A DNA stretch of 15,127 nt, taken from NCBI GenBank assembly GCA_027593305.1, contig JAQCJA010000055.1:1-15127 (forward strand), in the 5' to 3' direction. The stretch is from a bacterium (GTDB lineage: Bacteria; Latescibacterota; UBA2968; UBA8231). A program made the position numbers and the translations under genes. Shown here piece after piece: positions 1 through 7,519 of this stretch; the stretch's first letter is position 1, and each line of letters starts with the position of its first letter. The notes beneath the pieces are model-generated. The model was not told the origin of the DNA, did no database searches, and saw only the letters and a program-made list of their open reading frames with translations.

Positions 1-295
1 AGACGCGGTTGTAGAAACCGTCCTGCAGGCCTTTGAAGTTGCCATCATTGAGATGCACGAGCCCCCACTGCAGGCCGACCTGATTTCCCGAGGTCTTGCT
101 CACCAGTCCCAGGTCGAGCCCGGAGACGTCGGCATTCTCGCCGTAGATCAGTACCAGGCGCAGGCCCTTGACCGACGAGCCAGCACCGGCAATCTGCAGC
201 GGCGGAACGAGCGACACTTCGATGGGCGTCGCCGATGCAGGTACAGCAGTGCAGGCGAATGCCGCCACAAGGACTGCAACGAGGAAACGTTTCAT
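1..295 (-). CDS. Secreted LA_2272-like surface repeat protein (C-terminus outside window)
   Basis: The gene reads leftwards off the window edge, so only the first 98 codons are visible. It begins with a clear Sec signal peptide: MKRF, a hydrophobic run to about residue 18, then a PASA-type cleavage site near residue 22. The mature part carries the pattern KGLRL..IYGENADVSGLDLGLV..., then QVGLQWGLVHLNDGNFKGLQ. This resembles the short 'GLQ.GL.N...G.F.GLQ' repeats of LA_2272-type surface proteins, which are predicted to form exposed beta structure and have no assigned function. A GGAG motif lies 8 bases before the ATG. The gene diverges from the broken kinase gene on its right. The frame assignment is firm; the family call rests on the repeat pattern alone. 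Confidence 0.7.
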   Translation of the reverse strand, partial: MKRFLVAVLVAAFACTAVPASATPIEVSLVPPLQIAGAGSSVKGLRLVLIYGENADVSGLDLGLVSKTSGNQVGLQWGLVHLNDGNFKGLQDGFYNRV

Positions 296-369
296 GTGTG
301 TATCTCCGAGGAAAATAGGTTGTCCGGAGTGTATGGGTGATGGGTGAATCCAGCCAACCAGGAAATGCC

Positions 370-1212
370 ATGAACCTGCCACGACAGTTGCAGGAAAAGG
401 TCCCACGAGTGTTCTGGGACAAAGGGTGTGCCAGCACCCTTCGTGAGCATGAACTACATCGAGTTCACGACGAACGCCGAAGGTTCATCCGTAGCCCTGA
501 AGGTCGGCGTAGCGCACGCTGACCTGTTCACCGAAATGGAGGCGCTGCGTGCCTATGATGGCTACGGCGCCGCACGCTTGATCGATGCCGACCGCGATCT
601 GGCAGCGATCCTCATGGAACGAGTGCACCCTGGCACGATGTTATGGGAGACCGGCGACGAGGCGGCGCAAACACGGCATGCGGGACAGGTTCTGCGTGCT
701 TTGCCGGTGCGGGTGCCCGACAGACACACGATGCCTCGCCTGGCGGACCAGATGGCCAGGGTCATTGTGCAAAATCGTACCGCGCCTCAGTTCATCGGTC
801 TCATGCCGGAGGCGCTCATGGTTGTCGCCGAAGACCTGCTTAGCCGATTGCTAGCCGACGCCGACGGAGAGATCCTGCTGCACGGCGACCTGCATCACGA
901 GAACATCCTGCTCGATGCAGACGTGGTTGGCTCGCCATCGATCCGAAAGGGGTGATTGGTCCGCGCCCCTGTCAGGCGGCGCGATTTCTCAACAACCGAT
1001 TGCCCGAAGCAGCGGCAATTGACGAGCACGCACATCTGCTGCGGCAACGCCTGGAGATTCTCAGTGGCCTGCTGGACTGCCCACAGGCTACACTGGCTGC
1101 GGCCGCCTTCGTCGACGGCCTTGTCGGGACGTCCTGGTCGCTGGAGCATGAAGGGTCGGTTGGTCTTGCCCCGAAGCTGGCCCATGCACACATGCTGCAA
1201 CGGTTCCTCTGA
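370..1212 (+). pseudogene. Broken streptomycin 6-kinase / hydroxyurea phosphotransferase family gene
   Basis: This is a remnant of an APH(6)/Hur-type small-molecule kinase, a family of about 270 residues. Three pieces in two frames fit the family order. First, an N-terminal piece from ATG 370 (MNLPRQLQEKV...FWDKG). Second, from about 428 in the next frame, a piece with PFVSMNYIEF, the ATP-lobe ALKVGV lysine, TEMEALRAYDG, an ILMER hinge and the catalytic loop HGDLHHENILL. Third, from about 922 back in the first frame, GWLAIDPKGVIG with the metal-binding Asp, then the C-terminal helices ending at TGA 1210-1212. About 20 residues usual between WDKG and PF are missing at the first junction. The second junction is a simple frameshift at about 918-925, between the catalytic and metal-binding motifs. 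No single frame could give an active kinase. Sequencing error could explain the second lesion but hardly the first. Confidence 0.75.
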
Positions 1213-1347
1213 TCGTGTTCGCGCCTGCGCCGGGATTTGTCGATATTGCGGGCCGGTCCGTCCCACTGGCGCCATGCGGGGGTAAAACCGACATTTGACC
1301 AAATAACTCACCATCAGTGCGACACTTGCACCCGGAAAAAGAGGAAG

Positions 1348-2406
1348 ATGGCTCGAGAAACGCCTTCCCCAGAGTCAAAAGAGGGCCGACGCGCCTGGCG
1401 TAGTGCCGTCGCCCGGTTCGAAACTCCCAGTCTGCCACGCAGCCTCCGGCAGATTGCCGACACCCTGCTCCCGTACTTCGCCCTGTTGTGCCTGATGTAC
1501 TGGTCCCTGAGTGTGTCCTACTGGATCACTCTGGCACTGGCCATTCCTGCCGCCGGATTCCTGACAAGAAATTTCATCATCTTCCACGATTGTGGTCACG
1601 GTTCGTTCTTCAAGTCCCACAGAGCCAACCGGGGTCTGGGCTTCGTTACCGCCCTGCTGACCTACATGCCGTCGTACTACTGGAGCAACCGTCACGCCAG
1701 CCACCATGCCCACGCCGGGGATCTCGACAATCGTGGCACGGGTGATGTCTGGACGGTGACCGTCGCCGAGTATGTGTCGATGCCCATGTGGAAGCGTTTC
1801 ATCTACCGGGTCTATCGCAACCCGTTGTTCCTCTTTGGTGTGGGCCCCCTCTACCTCTTCGTAGTCCACTACCGCCTGTGGCTGCCGAGTGACACGCCGC
1901 GTATTCGCTGGAGCGCCATCCGCACGAATCTGGCTCTGGCAGCCATCATCGTTGTTGCCAGTCTGACCATCGGCTTCAAGGCGTACCTGATGATTCAGCT
2001 GCCAGTTCTGTTCCTCGCCGGTTCGGCCGGCATCTGGCTGTTCTACGTGCAGCACCAGTTCGAGAATACCTACTGGGAACGCCACCAGGAATGGAGCTAC
2101 GTGCGGCATGCTCTTGAGGGGTCGTCGTTCTACAAACTGCCGCGCGTACTGCAGTGGTTCAGTGGCAACATCGGCTTCCACCACATTCACCATCTGAGCC
2201 CGCGGATCCCGAACTACAAGCTGCAGGAATGCCACGAAGCCAACCCCATGTTCCAGGATGTCAACCACGTGACGCTGCGCTCGAGCCTGCGCGCCCTCGG
2301 CTATCGCCTCTGGGACGAAGACCACAAGCGGCTTGTGGGTTTCAGTTACCTGCGGACGTATCTGGCGGGCAAGACACGCCCCGCCGCCGGGTGCACAGCC
2401 GGCTGA
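1348..2406 (+). CDS. Membrane fatty acid desaturase (delta-12/acyl-lipid type)
   Basis: A 352-residue integral membrane di-iron desaturase. It is expected to introduce a cis double bond into membrane acyl chains using O2 and an electron donor such as ferredoxin. All three histidine boxes are present: HDCGH at residues 80-84, HASHH at 116-120 and HHIHH at 278-282. The third is followed by LSPRIPNY, and a YVQHQFE motif lies near 233-239; both are typical of the DesA/delta-12-like branch. Hydrophobic segments lie near residues 38-75, 95-112, 158-178 and 195-232. The start at ATG 1348 has a GAGGA motif just upstream; an in-frame ATG at 1237 would add 37 residues unlike the family. The stop abuts the stop of the convergent phosphotriesterase-like gene. 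Regiospecificity cannot be read from the sequence. Confidence 0.92.
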   Translation: MARETPSPESKEGRRAWRSAVARFETPSLPRSLRQIADTLLPYFALLCLMYWSLSVSYWITLALAIPAAGFLTRNFIIFHDCGHGSFFKSHRANRGLGFVTALLTYMPSYYWSNRHASHHAHAGDLDNRGTGDVWTVTVAEYVSMPMWKRFIYRVYRNPLFLFGVGPLYLFVVHYRLWLPSDTPRIRWSAIRTNLALAAIIVVASLTIGFKAYLMIQLPVLFLAGSAGIWLFYVQHQFENTYWERHQEWSYVRHALEGSSFYKLPRVLQWFSGNIGFHHIHHLSPRIPNYKLQECHEANPMFQDVNHVTLRSSLRALGYRLWDEDHKRLVGFSYLRTYLAGKTRPAAGCTAG

Positions 2407-2423
2407 TCACGATCCACCTGTGC
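2393..2423. repeat. Inverted repeat around shared convergent stops
   Basis: GCACAG (2393-2398) and CTGTGC (2418-2423) flank the abutting stop codons of the desaturase and the phosphotriesterase-like gene. These stops together form the palindrome TGATCA at 2404-2409. The pair could form a weak hairpin in either transcript. There is no T-tract and the loop is 19 bases, so a terminator role is only possible. Confidence 0.25.
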
Positions 2424-3357
2424 CGATGGCGCGTGAGAAAGCACGGGCGGGATTGGTGATCAGCATCATGTCGATGTCGGCCTGTTCCACGCCCCGCTCC
2501 CGCAGCATGGGTATGAAGATCTCGAGCAGATAGCCGAAGCCCTTGCCGCCATGGGCTTTGAGATGTTCGAGCATGCAGATGTCCTCCGACAGCAGGACCT
2601 GCTCAACGAAGCCTTCGCGCACGAGGGCGGCAACATTGTCGGCGCGCACGTCTTCCGGCTGGTAATCCAGGTAGCCGATGTTGTCGACTTCGACGTAGAC
2701 GCCCTGCTCGGCGATGGGCAGCAGGTGATGGACCCCGCGTCGGTCCCCCAGATGGCCAATGATGACCCGGGACAGATCGGCACCGAACTCCCGCAGCATA
2801 CCGATCTGCTCCTGCGCCAGGGTCCCCCAGCGGGTCGTATGTGTGGAGATCACAACACCGGTGCGCGCCTGCGCCAGCGCCGCCGCGCGGAACACCCGTT
2901 CCTCAGCCGGTTTCACGTAGTGCCGACCCGTGCCGATCTCGCCGATGAAGCCGGCGCGGATGCCACTGTCACCGACGCCCTCTTCGATGTCACGCACGAG
3001 GATGTCCGCAAGCTGGTTGCTCGTGCGCTGCTGCACCTGTTGCGGATAGCCGAATTCCCGGTACCACCCGGAGCCCATGACGACGTGTACACCGGATGCG
3101 GCGGAGATCCGCGCCAGCGCCGCAGGATTGCGACCGATCTCGTCCACCGTCACATCACAGATGGTCTGCCCGCCCGCCTGCGTGAAAGGCCGCAGCTCAT
3201 CGATGACGAGTTCCTCATCATCGATGACGAAACCGTACCCACCGTAGTGGTCCATGGCATCCAGCTGCAGGTGTTCGTGGGTCTGCGTAATGCCCATCTG
3301 AGCGGGGGCAATGACACCACGAACGGTGATGACTTCCCGCTCTGCGTGATCCGGCAC
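2407..3357 (-). CDS. Phosphotriesterase-family metal-dependent hydrolase
   Basis: A 316-residue amidohydrolase-superfamily protein of the phosphotriesterase / PHP group, cytoplasmic with no signal peptide. Family members are binuclear metal hydrolases of lactones, phosphoesters or organophosphates. The metal ligands can be placed: THEH (His27, His29), a bridging Glu140 in FIGEIGTG, His173 in STHTTRWG, His202 in IIGHLGDRR and Asp259 in LLSEDIC. Glu140 sits where classical phosphotriesterases have a carbamylated lysine; E. coli PHP also has Glu there. The start is a GTG at 3357, chosen because GAGGAG lies exactly 7 bases upstream; the nearby ATG at 3364 is out of frame. It is last in a minus-strand run after the cNMP-binding and FKBP genes, 35 bases from the latter. 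Substrate unknown; a lactonase role is as plausible as esterase. Confidence 0.88.
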   Translation of the reverse strand: MPDHAEREVITVRGVIAPAQMGITQTHEHLQLDAMDHYGGYGFVIDDEELVIDELRPFTQAGGQTICDVTVDEIGRNPAALARISAASGVHVVMGSGWYREFGYPQQVQQRTSNQLADILVRDIEEGVGDSGIRAGFIGEIGTGRHYVKPAEERVFRAAALAQARTGVVISTHTTRWGTLAQEQIGMLREFGADLSRVIIGHLGDRRGVHHLLPIAEQGVYVEVDNIGYLDYQPEDVRADNVAALVREGFVEQVLLSEDICMLEHLKAHGGKGFGYLLEIFIPMLRERGVEQADIDMMLITNPARAFSRAIGTGGS

Positions 3358-3364
3358 AGTCCAT

Positions 3365-3370
3365 CTCCTC
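3365..3370 (-). promoter_or_regulatory. Ribosome binding site setting a GTG start
   Basis: GAGGAG followed by a 7-base spacer and GTG. This decides the start of the phosphotriesterase-like gene at 3357. The out-of-frame ATG at 3364-3362 lies inside the spacer. Confidence 0.6.
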
Positions 3371-3392
3371 AGGACTCAAAGTCCCGCTTGGG

Positions 3393-3851
3393 TCACTGGT
3401 CGTAGATGCCCAGCAGTTCGACTTCAAAGATCAGCGTCGTACACGGTGGGATCGAGCCCTTCTTGCCCTTCTTACCATAGGCCAGCGCTGCAGGAATCGT
3501 CAGCTTTGCCTTGCCCCCGCCGTTGAGCAGCTGCAGCCCTTCCGTCCACCCGGGGATGACTTCATCCAACTGGAACGAGGAGGGTCCACGGCGCCTGTAC
3601 GAGTTGTCGAATTCGGTACCATCGGCAAAGCGGCCGATGTAGTGCACCTGCACCCGGTTTGCCAGTGTCGGACGTGGCCCGTTACCGGCACGCAGCTGGC
3701 AGAACACCAGGCCGGACGCGGTCCGTATCGCACCCTCTTCGGCGGCCGCCCGGGCGAGGATCGCCTCGCTCTCCGTTGAGGCGCAGGGATCGCCGCAGCC
3801 GGCGACCACCATCAGACTCAGTACCAGGCCGACCAGCAGACAACGCTTCAT
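3393..3851 (-). CDS. FKBP-type peptidyl-prolyl isomerase lipoprotein
   Basis: A 152-residue exported prolyl isomerase that should assist protein folding at the cell envelope. The N-terminus is a lipoprotein signal peptide (MKRCLL, hydrophobic core, VVAGC), with Cys19 as the predicted lipidated residue. A short helical spacer precedes one FKBP domain, roughly residues 47-149. Pocket residues usual for active FKBPs are present: Tyr71, the FDNSY segment with Asp82, VIPGW (Val98-Trp102), ALAYG (Tyr125), IPP and the terminal strand LIFEVELL. It lacks the separate dimerisation domain of Mip/FkpA proteins. It sits second in the run, 12 bases after the cNMP-binding gene and 35 before the phosphotriesterase-like gene. 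GAGGGG about 8 bases upstream serves as RBS. Confidence 0.92.
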   Translation of the reverse strand: MKRCLLVGLVLSLMVVAGCGDPCASTESEAILARAAAEEGAIRTASGLVFCQLRAGNGPRPTLANRVQVHYIGRFADGTEFDNSYRRRGPSSFQLDEVIPGWTEGLQLLNGGGKAKLTIPAALAYGKKGKKGSIPPCTTLIFEVELLGIYDQ

Positions 3852-3863
3852 CTCATCTGCCCC

Positions 3864-4352
3864 TCAACCCGCAAGCTCATCTACACGTGCCTGCAGGCGG
3901 TCACGATCAGCACGCAGTTCGCCGATCTTCTCGTTGGCACCATGCAACCGGGTGTAGAGCAGGGCGCAGAGATTGGCCAGCATGCGTTGCGCTATGTCCG
4001 GCGTCTCGTCCACCAGTACCTGGAGCGCTTCCCCCGTCAACTCCAGGATCCGCGACTGCTCGTCGGCGACAACACGGGAGCTGCGCGTCTGGCCGATGAG
4101 GACACCCATCTCGCCCAGGATCCGCACTTCCGCTATTTCTGACAGCAGCACACCCTCTTCGGACTCGATCCGCAGCTTGCCCGCGAGAAATACCATGAGC
4201 CGGTCATCGACGGTTCCCACCTCGCACAGGACTTCACCCGGAGCCAGCACCCGTTCCGTGCAGGCTCTGGCGAGGCTTTCTGCCTGTTTCTGCTGGAGAC
4301 CATCAAACAGTTCCAGGTTCATGAGAATGTTCGTCAGTTCAACGTCAGCCAT
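3864..4352 (-). CDS. Stand-alone cyclic nucleotide-binding domain protein with coiled-coil tail
   Basis: A 162-residue protein made of one cNMP-binding beta-roll (about residues 10-125) and a C-terminal helix. The phosphate-binding cassette reads LGEMGVLIGQTRSS, with Glu81 and Arg90 in the positions that hold the ribose and cyclic phosphate in CRP/PKA domains, so ligand binding is credible. There is no helix-turn-helix DNA-binding domain as in CRP/FNR regulators. Residues from about 128 form a charged heptad-like helix (GELRADRDRLQARVDEL) that probably dimerises or contacts a partner. No transmembrane segment is seen. It is the first gene of the run with the FKBP and phosphotriesterase-like genes and diverges from the SGNH hydrolase gene. 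An AGAGGA motif precedes the ATG. The partner and ligand are unknown. Confidence 0.85.
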   Translation of the reverse strand: MADVELTNILMNLELFDGLQQKQAESLARACTERVLAPGEVLCEVGTVDDRLMVFLAGKLRIESEEGVLLSEIAEVRILGEMGVLIGQTRSSRVVADEQSRILELTGEALQVLVDETPDIAQRMLANLCALLYTRLHGANEKIGELRADRDRLQARVDELAG

Positions 4353-4471
4353 GGTTTCATGTTCCTCTTCTTGAGTGCAACAATGATAAGCGATGTGGTG
4401 AGCCGCAGCGCCGACGCGTTGCGGAACTTATGTTGCGCAATCTCACCTCAGACAAGGAGCAGGGACAGATC

Positions 4472-5041
4472 ATGTCGAGAGTCATGCTGTTGGGCGATTC
4501 GATCCGGATGAGTTACCAGGCACTTGTGGCCGAGGAACTGGCCGCCGAGGGCCACGAGGTCTGGGGACCGGCGGAAAACTGCCAGTTCAGCCTGTTCACG
4601 CTGGCCTCCCTCGGTCGCTGGCTTGCGGAGTTCCCGGATCCCGCCGTCGTGCACTGGAATAATGGCCTGCACGATATCGGTCACAACCCCAACCGGGCCC
4701 CGGTGCAGATGCCCCTCGATGTCTACACCGGCAACCTAGGTTTCATCTGCCAGCACCTGGGCGCCGTCGGCACAAGCGTCGTCTTCGCCACCAACACACC
4801 CGTGCATCCACTGCGCCCCTTCCGCAACGACACATGGTCCTGGCGCAACGAAGAGATCGACAGCTACAACGCGGCGGCGCGGATCGTCATGGCCGACCGC
4901 AAGATCCCCGTCAACGAGTTGCATGCCGTCATCGCCGCCGACTGTGACGCTCTGCTCAGCGACGACCAGTTGCACCTGAGCGAAGCGGGAAAACAGGCCT
5001 GTGCCAGCGCCGTTGCCGCCGCCGTTCGCGCCCGGTTGTGA
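4472..5041 (+). CDS. Small SGNH/GDSL-like hydrolase
   Basis: A 189-residue SGNH-fold esterase-like protein, cytoplasmic as no signal peptide is visible. Block I is LLGDSIRMSY with nucleophile Ser10. The WNNGLHDI segment (about residues 62-69) stands where block III usually has GxND and supplies the oxyanion-hole Asn. The C-terminal block V is SDDQLHLSEAG, with Asp165 and His168 completing the triad. The start at ATG 4472 is preferred because block I normally lies within 10-15 residues of the N-terminus; AAGGAG and AGGGA lie upstream. An in-frame start at 4430 would add 14 residues. SGNH enzymes of this size deacetylate or de-esterify sugars and lipids; the substrate is not evident. It diverges from the cNMP gene and converges on the DUF481 gene, 15 bases apart. 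Confidence 0.85.
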   Translation: MSRVMLLGDSIRMSYQALVAEELAAEGHEVWGPAENCQFSLFTLASLGRWLAEFPDPAVVHWNNGLHDIGHNPNRAPVQMPLDVYTGNLGFICQHLGAVGTSVVFATNTPVHPLRPFRNDTWSWRNEEIDSYNAAARIVMADRKIPVNELHAVIAADCDALLSDDQLHLSEAGKQACASAVAAAVRARL

Positions 5042-5059
5042 CAGTCCTGCAGCCTGTCA
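5039..5059. repeat. Inverted repeat built from the two convergent stop codons
   Basis: TGACAG (5039-5044) and CTGTCA (5054-5059) are perfect inverted 6-mers with a 9-base loop containing CTGCAG. The left arm starts with the SGNH stop TGA and the right arm ends with the complement of the DUF481 stop. It could act as a weak bidirectional transcript end. No T-tract follows on either strand. Confidence 0.35.
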
Positions 5060-5821
5060 GCCGCCGAATTTCACACCAAAATTCGCCGACAACCGCACAT
5101 CGGTATCCTTCACACCCATAGGGGCATCACGATCGATACGGAAGTCGACGACCGTCGTCTGCTCCAGGGGGCCGATGATCGGAGTTGTCAGTTGCACGGT
5201 TCCCAACAGCCGTGCATCGGAGAAGTCGGCCAGGGCCGGCTGGTAGTAGGCCGTCGTCGACAGGGCCACGCCCCGTTTGGTCGCTGCGAACAGATTGATG
5301 TACGTGCTCAGTCGCATCGTCGACGTACGGTCGTCGTGCGGATCACCCGGCAGCACATCCAGACGCTCCCGCTCCCACATGATGGCGCTGCCCACGGCCA
5401 GCGTCTGGCCTTCGGTGCGCAGCAGGTTCCAGCGGCCGCCGACGCCGAACAGGGAGCGTGCGTCGAGGCGCCGGGAGCGGTCGTAGTCTCCCTGCACAAA
5501 GACCTCGGGATGCACCAGGTTGGTGGCTTTCCAGGTGTAGCGCAGATGCACGACGCCGCTGTTGGCGTAACGCTTGCCACCGAGGAAGCCGGCAGCGCCA
5601 CGCAGCACGATCAGCATCGCGCCCTTCCTGTGGTCCAGTGTCAGAGTGCCGGCGCCATCGGAGCGCACGACGTCCACATTGCCGATGTCACTGCTCACTG
5701 AGAAGCGTGCCGCACCGGCAAGGCCTGACTTGCCACGGTAGGTTTCGATATTGACCTGCGCCGCATGCGGTGCCACGGTGGCGAACAGCAGCAGGACAAG
5801 GGTGAGGATTCGACGGTGCAT
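5057..5821 (-). CDS. DUF481 family outer-membrane beta-barrel protein
   Basis: A 254-residue protein with a Sec signal peptide (MHRRIL, hydrophobic core LTLVLLLFATV, cleavage after APHAA near residue 21). Alternating-hydrophobicity strands follow throughout. The block GVVHLRYTWKATNLVHPEVFVQGDYDRSRRLDAR...GVGGRW matches the DUF481 core, in which 'F.Q.DYDR...L..R...G.G.R' recurs. The chain ends in a strand closing with GVKFGG. DUF481 proteins are predicted outer-membrane barrels with no settled function. An upstream in-frame ATG at 5998 would put 59 unrelated residues before the signal peptide and was rejected. The gene diverges from the APH-type kinase gene (88-base gap) and converges on the SGNH gene. 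Confidence 0.82.
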   Translation of the reverse strand: MHRRILTLVLLLFATVAPHAAQVNIETYRGKSGLAGAARFSVSSDIGNVDVVRSDGAGTLTLDHRKGAMLIVLRGAAGFLGGKRYANSGVVHLRYTWKATNLVHPEVFVQGDYDRSRRLDARSLFGVGGRWNLLRTEGQTLAVGSAIMWERERLDVLPGDPHDDRTSTMRLSTYINLFAATKRGVALSTTAYYQPALADFSDARLLGTVQLTTPIIGPLEQTTVVDFRIDRDAPMGVKDTDVRLSANFGVKFGG

Positions 5822-5868
5822 AGGATGGCTCTCTGGGATATCTTCGTCAACGGAACTCAGGTTGTGCC

Positions 5869-5884
5869 TGTCCAATGTCGGACA
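5869..5884. promoter_or_regulatory. Inverted repeat in divergent intergenic region
   Basis: TGTCC (5869-5873) and GGACA (5880-5884) form an inverted repeat with a 6-base centre. It lies in the 88-base gap between the divergent DUF481 and APH-type genes, where an operator could serve both. The arms are short, so chance is a fair alternative. Confidence 0.25.
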
Positions 5885-5909
5885 TCCACTCTTGCTTGGC
5901 ACGGAGGCT

Positions 5910-6809
5910 ATGCAGCTGCCGGTCGTCCGGACGAAGGACGAGTATCGGGCGCGGTTTGCACACGAACACAGTTGGCGCCCCGCGCTGGAGGCCATCACCA
6001 GCCGTCACGGATTGACCGGGGTGCCTCGCCGCCTGACCCTCGGCACCCACCTCGTCTATGACGTGGATGGCGTCGTCATCAAGCTCTTCTGTCCCATGTG
6101 GCCGGAAGACTTTCAGGCGGAACGGGCGGCACTGCTGTCGATACGCGATCTGCCCACACCGCAAATCCTGGAACAGGGAGAACTGGCACAGGACGGGCTG
6201 CCGGGCTGGCCCTATCTGCTGCTGACTCCTGTTGCCGGCACACCAGCGGCAGCCGTCTGGCCGGATCTGACACTGGACGTGCGTCGGGGTCTGATGCAGC
6301 AGATCGGGGCGCTGCTGCGGCGTCTGCACGATCAGGATCTGGCAACCGCTCTCGACCAAAATTGGCCGGGTTTTCTCGCCCAACGTCTGCACAACGCCGA
6401 CAACCACCACAGCGCCGAAGAACCTTGGCGAAGCTGGATCCAGGCACAGCTGGCAGGTTTTGCAGAACCGCCGTACGAGCCAGTCCTGCTGCACGCGGAT
6501 CTGACGCTGGATCACTTCCTGCTGCGGCAGCACCACGGTACATGGTCGGTATCGGGACTCATCGACTTTGGCGACGCCCGCATCGGCCATCCGTTCTACG
6601 ACTTCGTCGCCATCCTCGTGGACTACACTCTCGGCGTGCCCGAATTGTCACAGGCACTGCTGGCATCTTATGGCCTGCCTGCGACAGCGGCTGTCACAGA
6701 TAGTCTCACCCGTTACTGTCTGGTGCATGAGTTTCTCACCTTGAAGGATCTGCGCAACACCATTCCCATGGCGACACCCGAGGACCTGCATCGGGTGCTC
6801 TGGGGATAG
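5910..6809 (+). CDS. APH (aminoglycoside phosphotransferase)-family small-molecule kinase
   Basis: A 299-residue protein-kinase-fold phosphotransferase. The N-lobe has VVIKLF with the ATP lysine at 58 and an acidic helix residue at Glu71. The hinge is near YLLLTPVAG (102-110). The catalytic loop is LLHADLTLDHFLL (Asp197 as the likely base, His202 near the usual Asn position), and the metal site is LIDFGDARIGHPFYD with Asp219. This is a normal length for the family. Members phosphorylate aminoglycosides, choline, homoserine, fructosamines and unknown metabolites, so a resistance role cannot be assumed. ATG 5910 has GGAGG immediately upstream with tight spacing; a TTG at 5892 is a possible alternative start. 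The motifs are intact, in contrast to the broken kinase gene at 370-1212. It converges on the methyltransferase at 6872. Confidence 0.85.
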   Translation: MQLPVVRTKDEYRARFAHEHSWRPALEAITSRHGLTGVPRRLTLGTHLVYDVDGVVIKLFCPMWPEDFQAERAALLSIRDLPTPQILEQGELAQDGLPGWPYLLLTPVAGTPAAAVWPDLTLDVRRGLMQQIGALLRRLHDQDLATALDQNWPGFLAQRLHNADNHHSAEEPWRSWIQAQLAGFAEPPYEPVLLHADLTLDHFLLRQHHGTWSVSGLIDFGDARIGHPFYDFVAILVDYTLGVPELSQALLASYGLPATAAVTDSLTRYCLVHEFLTLKDLRNTIPMATPEDLHRVLWG

Positions 6810-6864
6810 CGTTCGCTACGTGAGCCCATGCCGCGTGCTGCACTCGGTACTCCTCGAGATCCTC

Positions 6865-6882
6865 GAAAGCTTCAAAGCTTTC
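6865..6882. repeat. Perfect 8-bp inverted repeat at a convergent gene junction
   Basis: GAAAGCTT (6865-6872), CA, then AAGCTTTC (6875-6882). The repeat spans the stop codon of the minus-strand methyltransferase and lies 56 bases past the stop of the kinase gene. With a realistic 4-base loop, 7 base pairs remain. There is no T-tract, so terminator function is uncertain. Confidence 0.35.
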
Positions 6883-7519
6883 TCGCCACCACATGAAACA
6901 ACTGCCAGTGCTTGGGATTGCGCACCTCGGGCGTATCATCCATTTCCTCTTCGTCCATCATCTCGATCTCAAAACCCGCCAACAACCGTACCACCTCCTC
7001 CTGAGAGTGGTGGGTGCGACCCGGGAGCGAAGCCCAGGAGTCGCGGGTCCCGAAGAACTGCCCGGCGAACCGGCCACCCGGACGAATCGCCGCAACGGTC
7101 CGCCGCCAGAGCTCCGGGTAATGCTGCGGCGGGCAGAAGGGCACGGCATAACTCGCGTTCAGCAGATCACACTCGGGGACCTGCGTCTCGGCAAAGGTCG
7201 CCTCAAGCGTCGTCAACAGCGGCTTCGACGCTTCTGGTACCCGTGGCCATAGGTGCGTGAATGCCTCGGGGTGACCATCCGTGGCCAGCACCCGCCAGCC
7301 CCGCCTGAGCAACTCCAGCGTGTCCCGCCCCTCGCCGGCAGCCAGGTCGACGGCGAAGCCCTGGGCCAATCCCTCCCGGGCAAACGAATCCAGGGCGGCG
7401 ACCAGAGTCTCGCGTGCCCCCTTCCCGAGGACGGCGCCGAAATACCCGGGCCAGTCCTGCGCTGCGGAGAAATCCTGTGCACCCATCGGCGGCAGGTTCG
7501 GCTGTTGGTCTTCGTTCAT
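6872..7519 (-). CDS. Class I SAM-dependent methyltransferase (TehB-like)
   Basis: A 215-residue Rossmann-fold methyltransferase. Motif I is AVDLAAGEGRDTLELL (residues 56-71), which binds the methionine part of SAM. The acidic residue closing strand 2 is Asp81 in VLATDGHP. CDLLNASYAVPFCPP (about 117-131) is motif IV, and IRPGGRFAGQFFGTRDSW (about 145-162) fits the TehB/YefA-type C-terminal half. The N-terminal DWPGYFGAVLGKGARETL is also usual in this group. The start ATG shares the sequence ATGA with the stop of the upstream damaged methyltransferase, a 4-base overlap that suggests translational coupling. It is the last and only intact gene of this minus-strand string. The substrate is unknown. 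Confidence 0.88.
   Translation of the reverse strand: MNEDQQPNLPPMGAQDFSAAQDWPGYFGAVLGKGARETLVAALDSFAREGLAQGFAVDLAAGEGRDTLELLRRGWRVLATDGHPEAFTHLWPRVPEASKPLLTTLEATFAETQVPECDLLNASYAVPFCPPQHYPELWRRTVAAIRPGGRFAGQFFGTRDSWASLPGRTHHSQEEVVRLLAGFEIEMMDEEEMDDTPEVRNPKHWQLFHVVARKL

Noticed and set aside
1296..1347. TTGACC before the desaturase as a -35 box
   Set aside because: No acceptable -10 hexamer lies 16-18 bases downstream.
1375..2325. 316-codon minus-strand open frame
   Set aside because: It is antisense to the desaturase, which has all three histidine boxes. Long antisense frames are expected with this codon usage.
2551..3405. 284-codon plus-strand open frame
   Set aside because: It is antisense to the phosphotriesterase-like gene, whose metal ligands are all in place.
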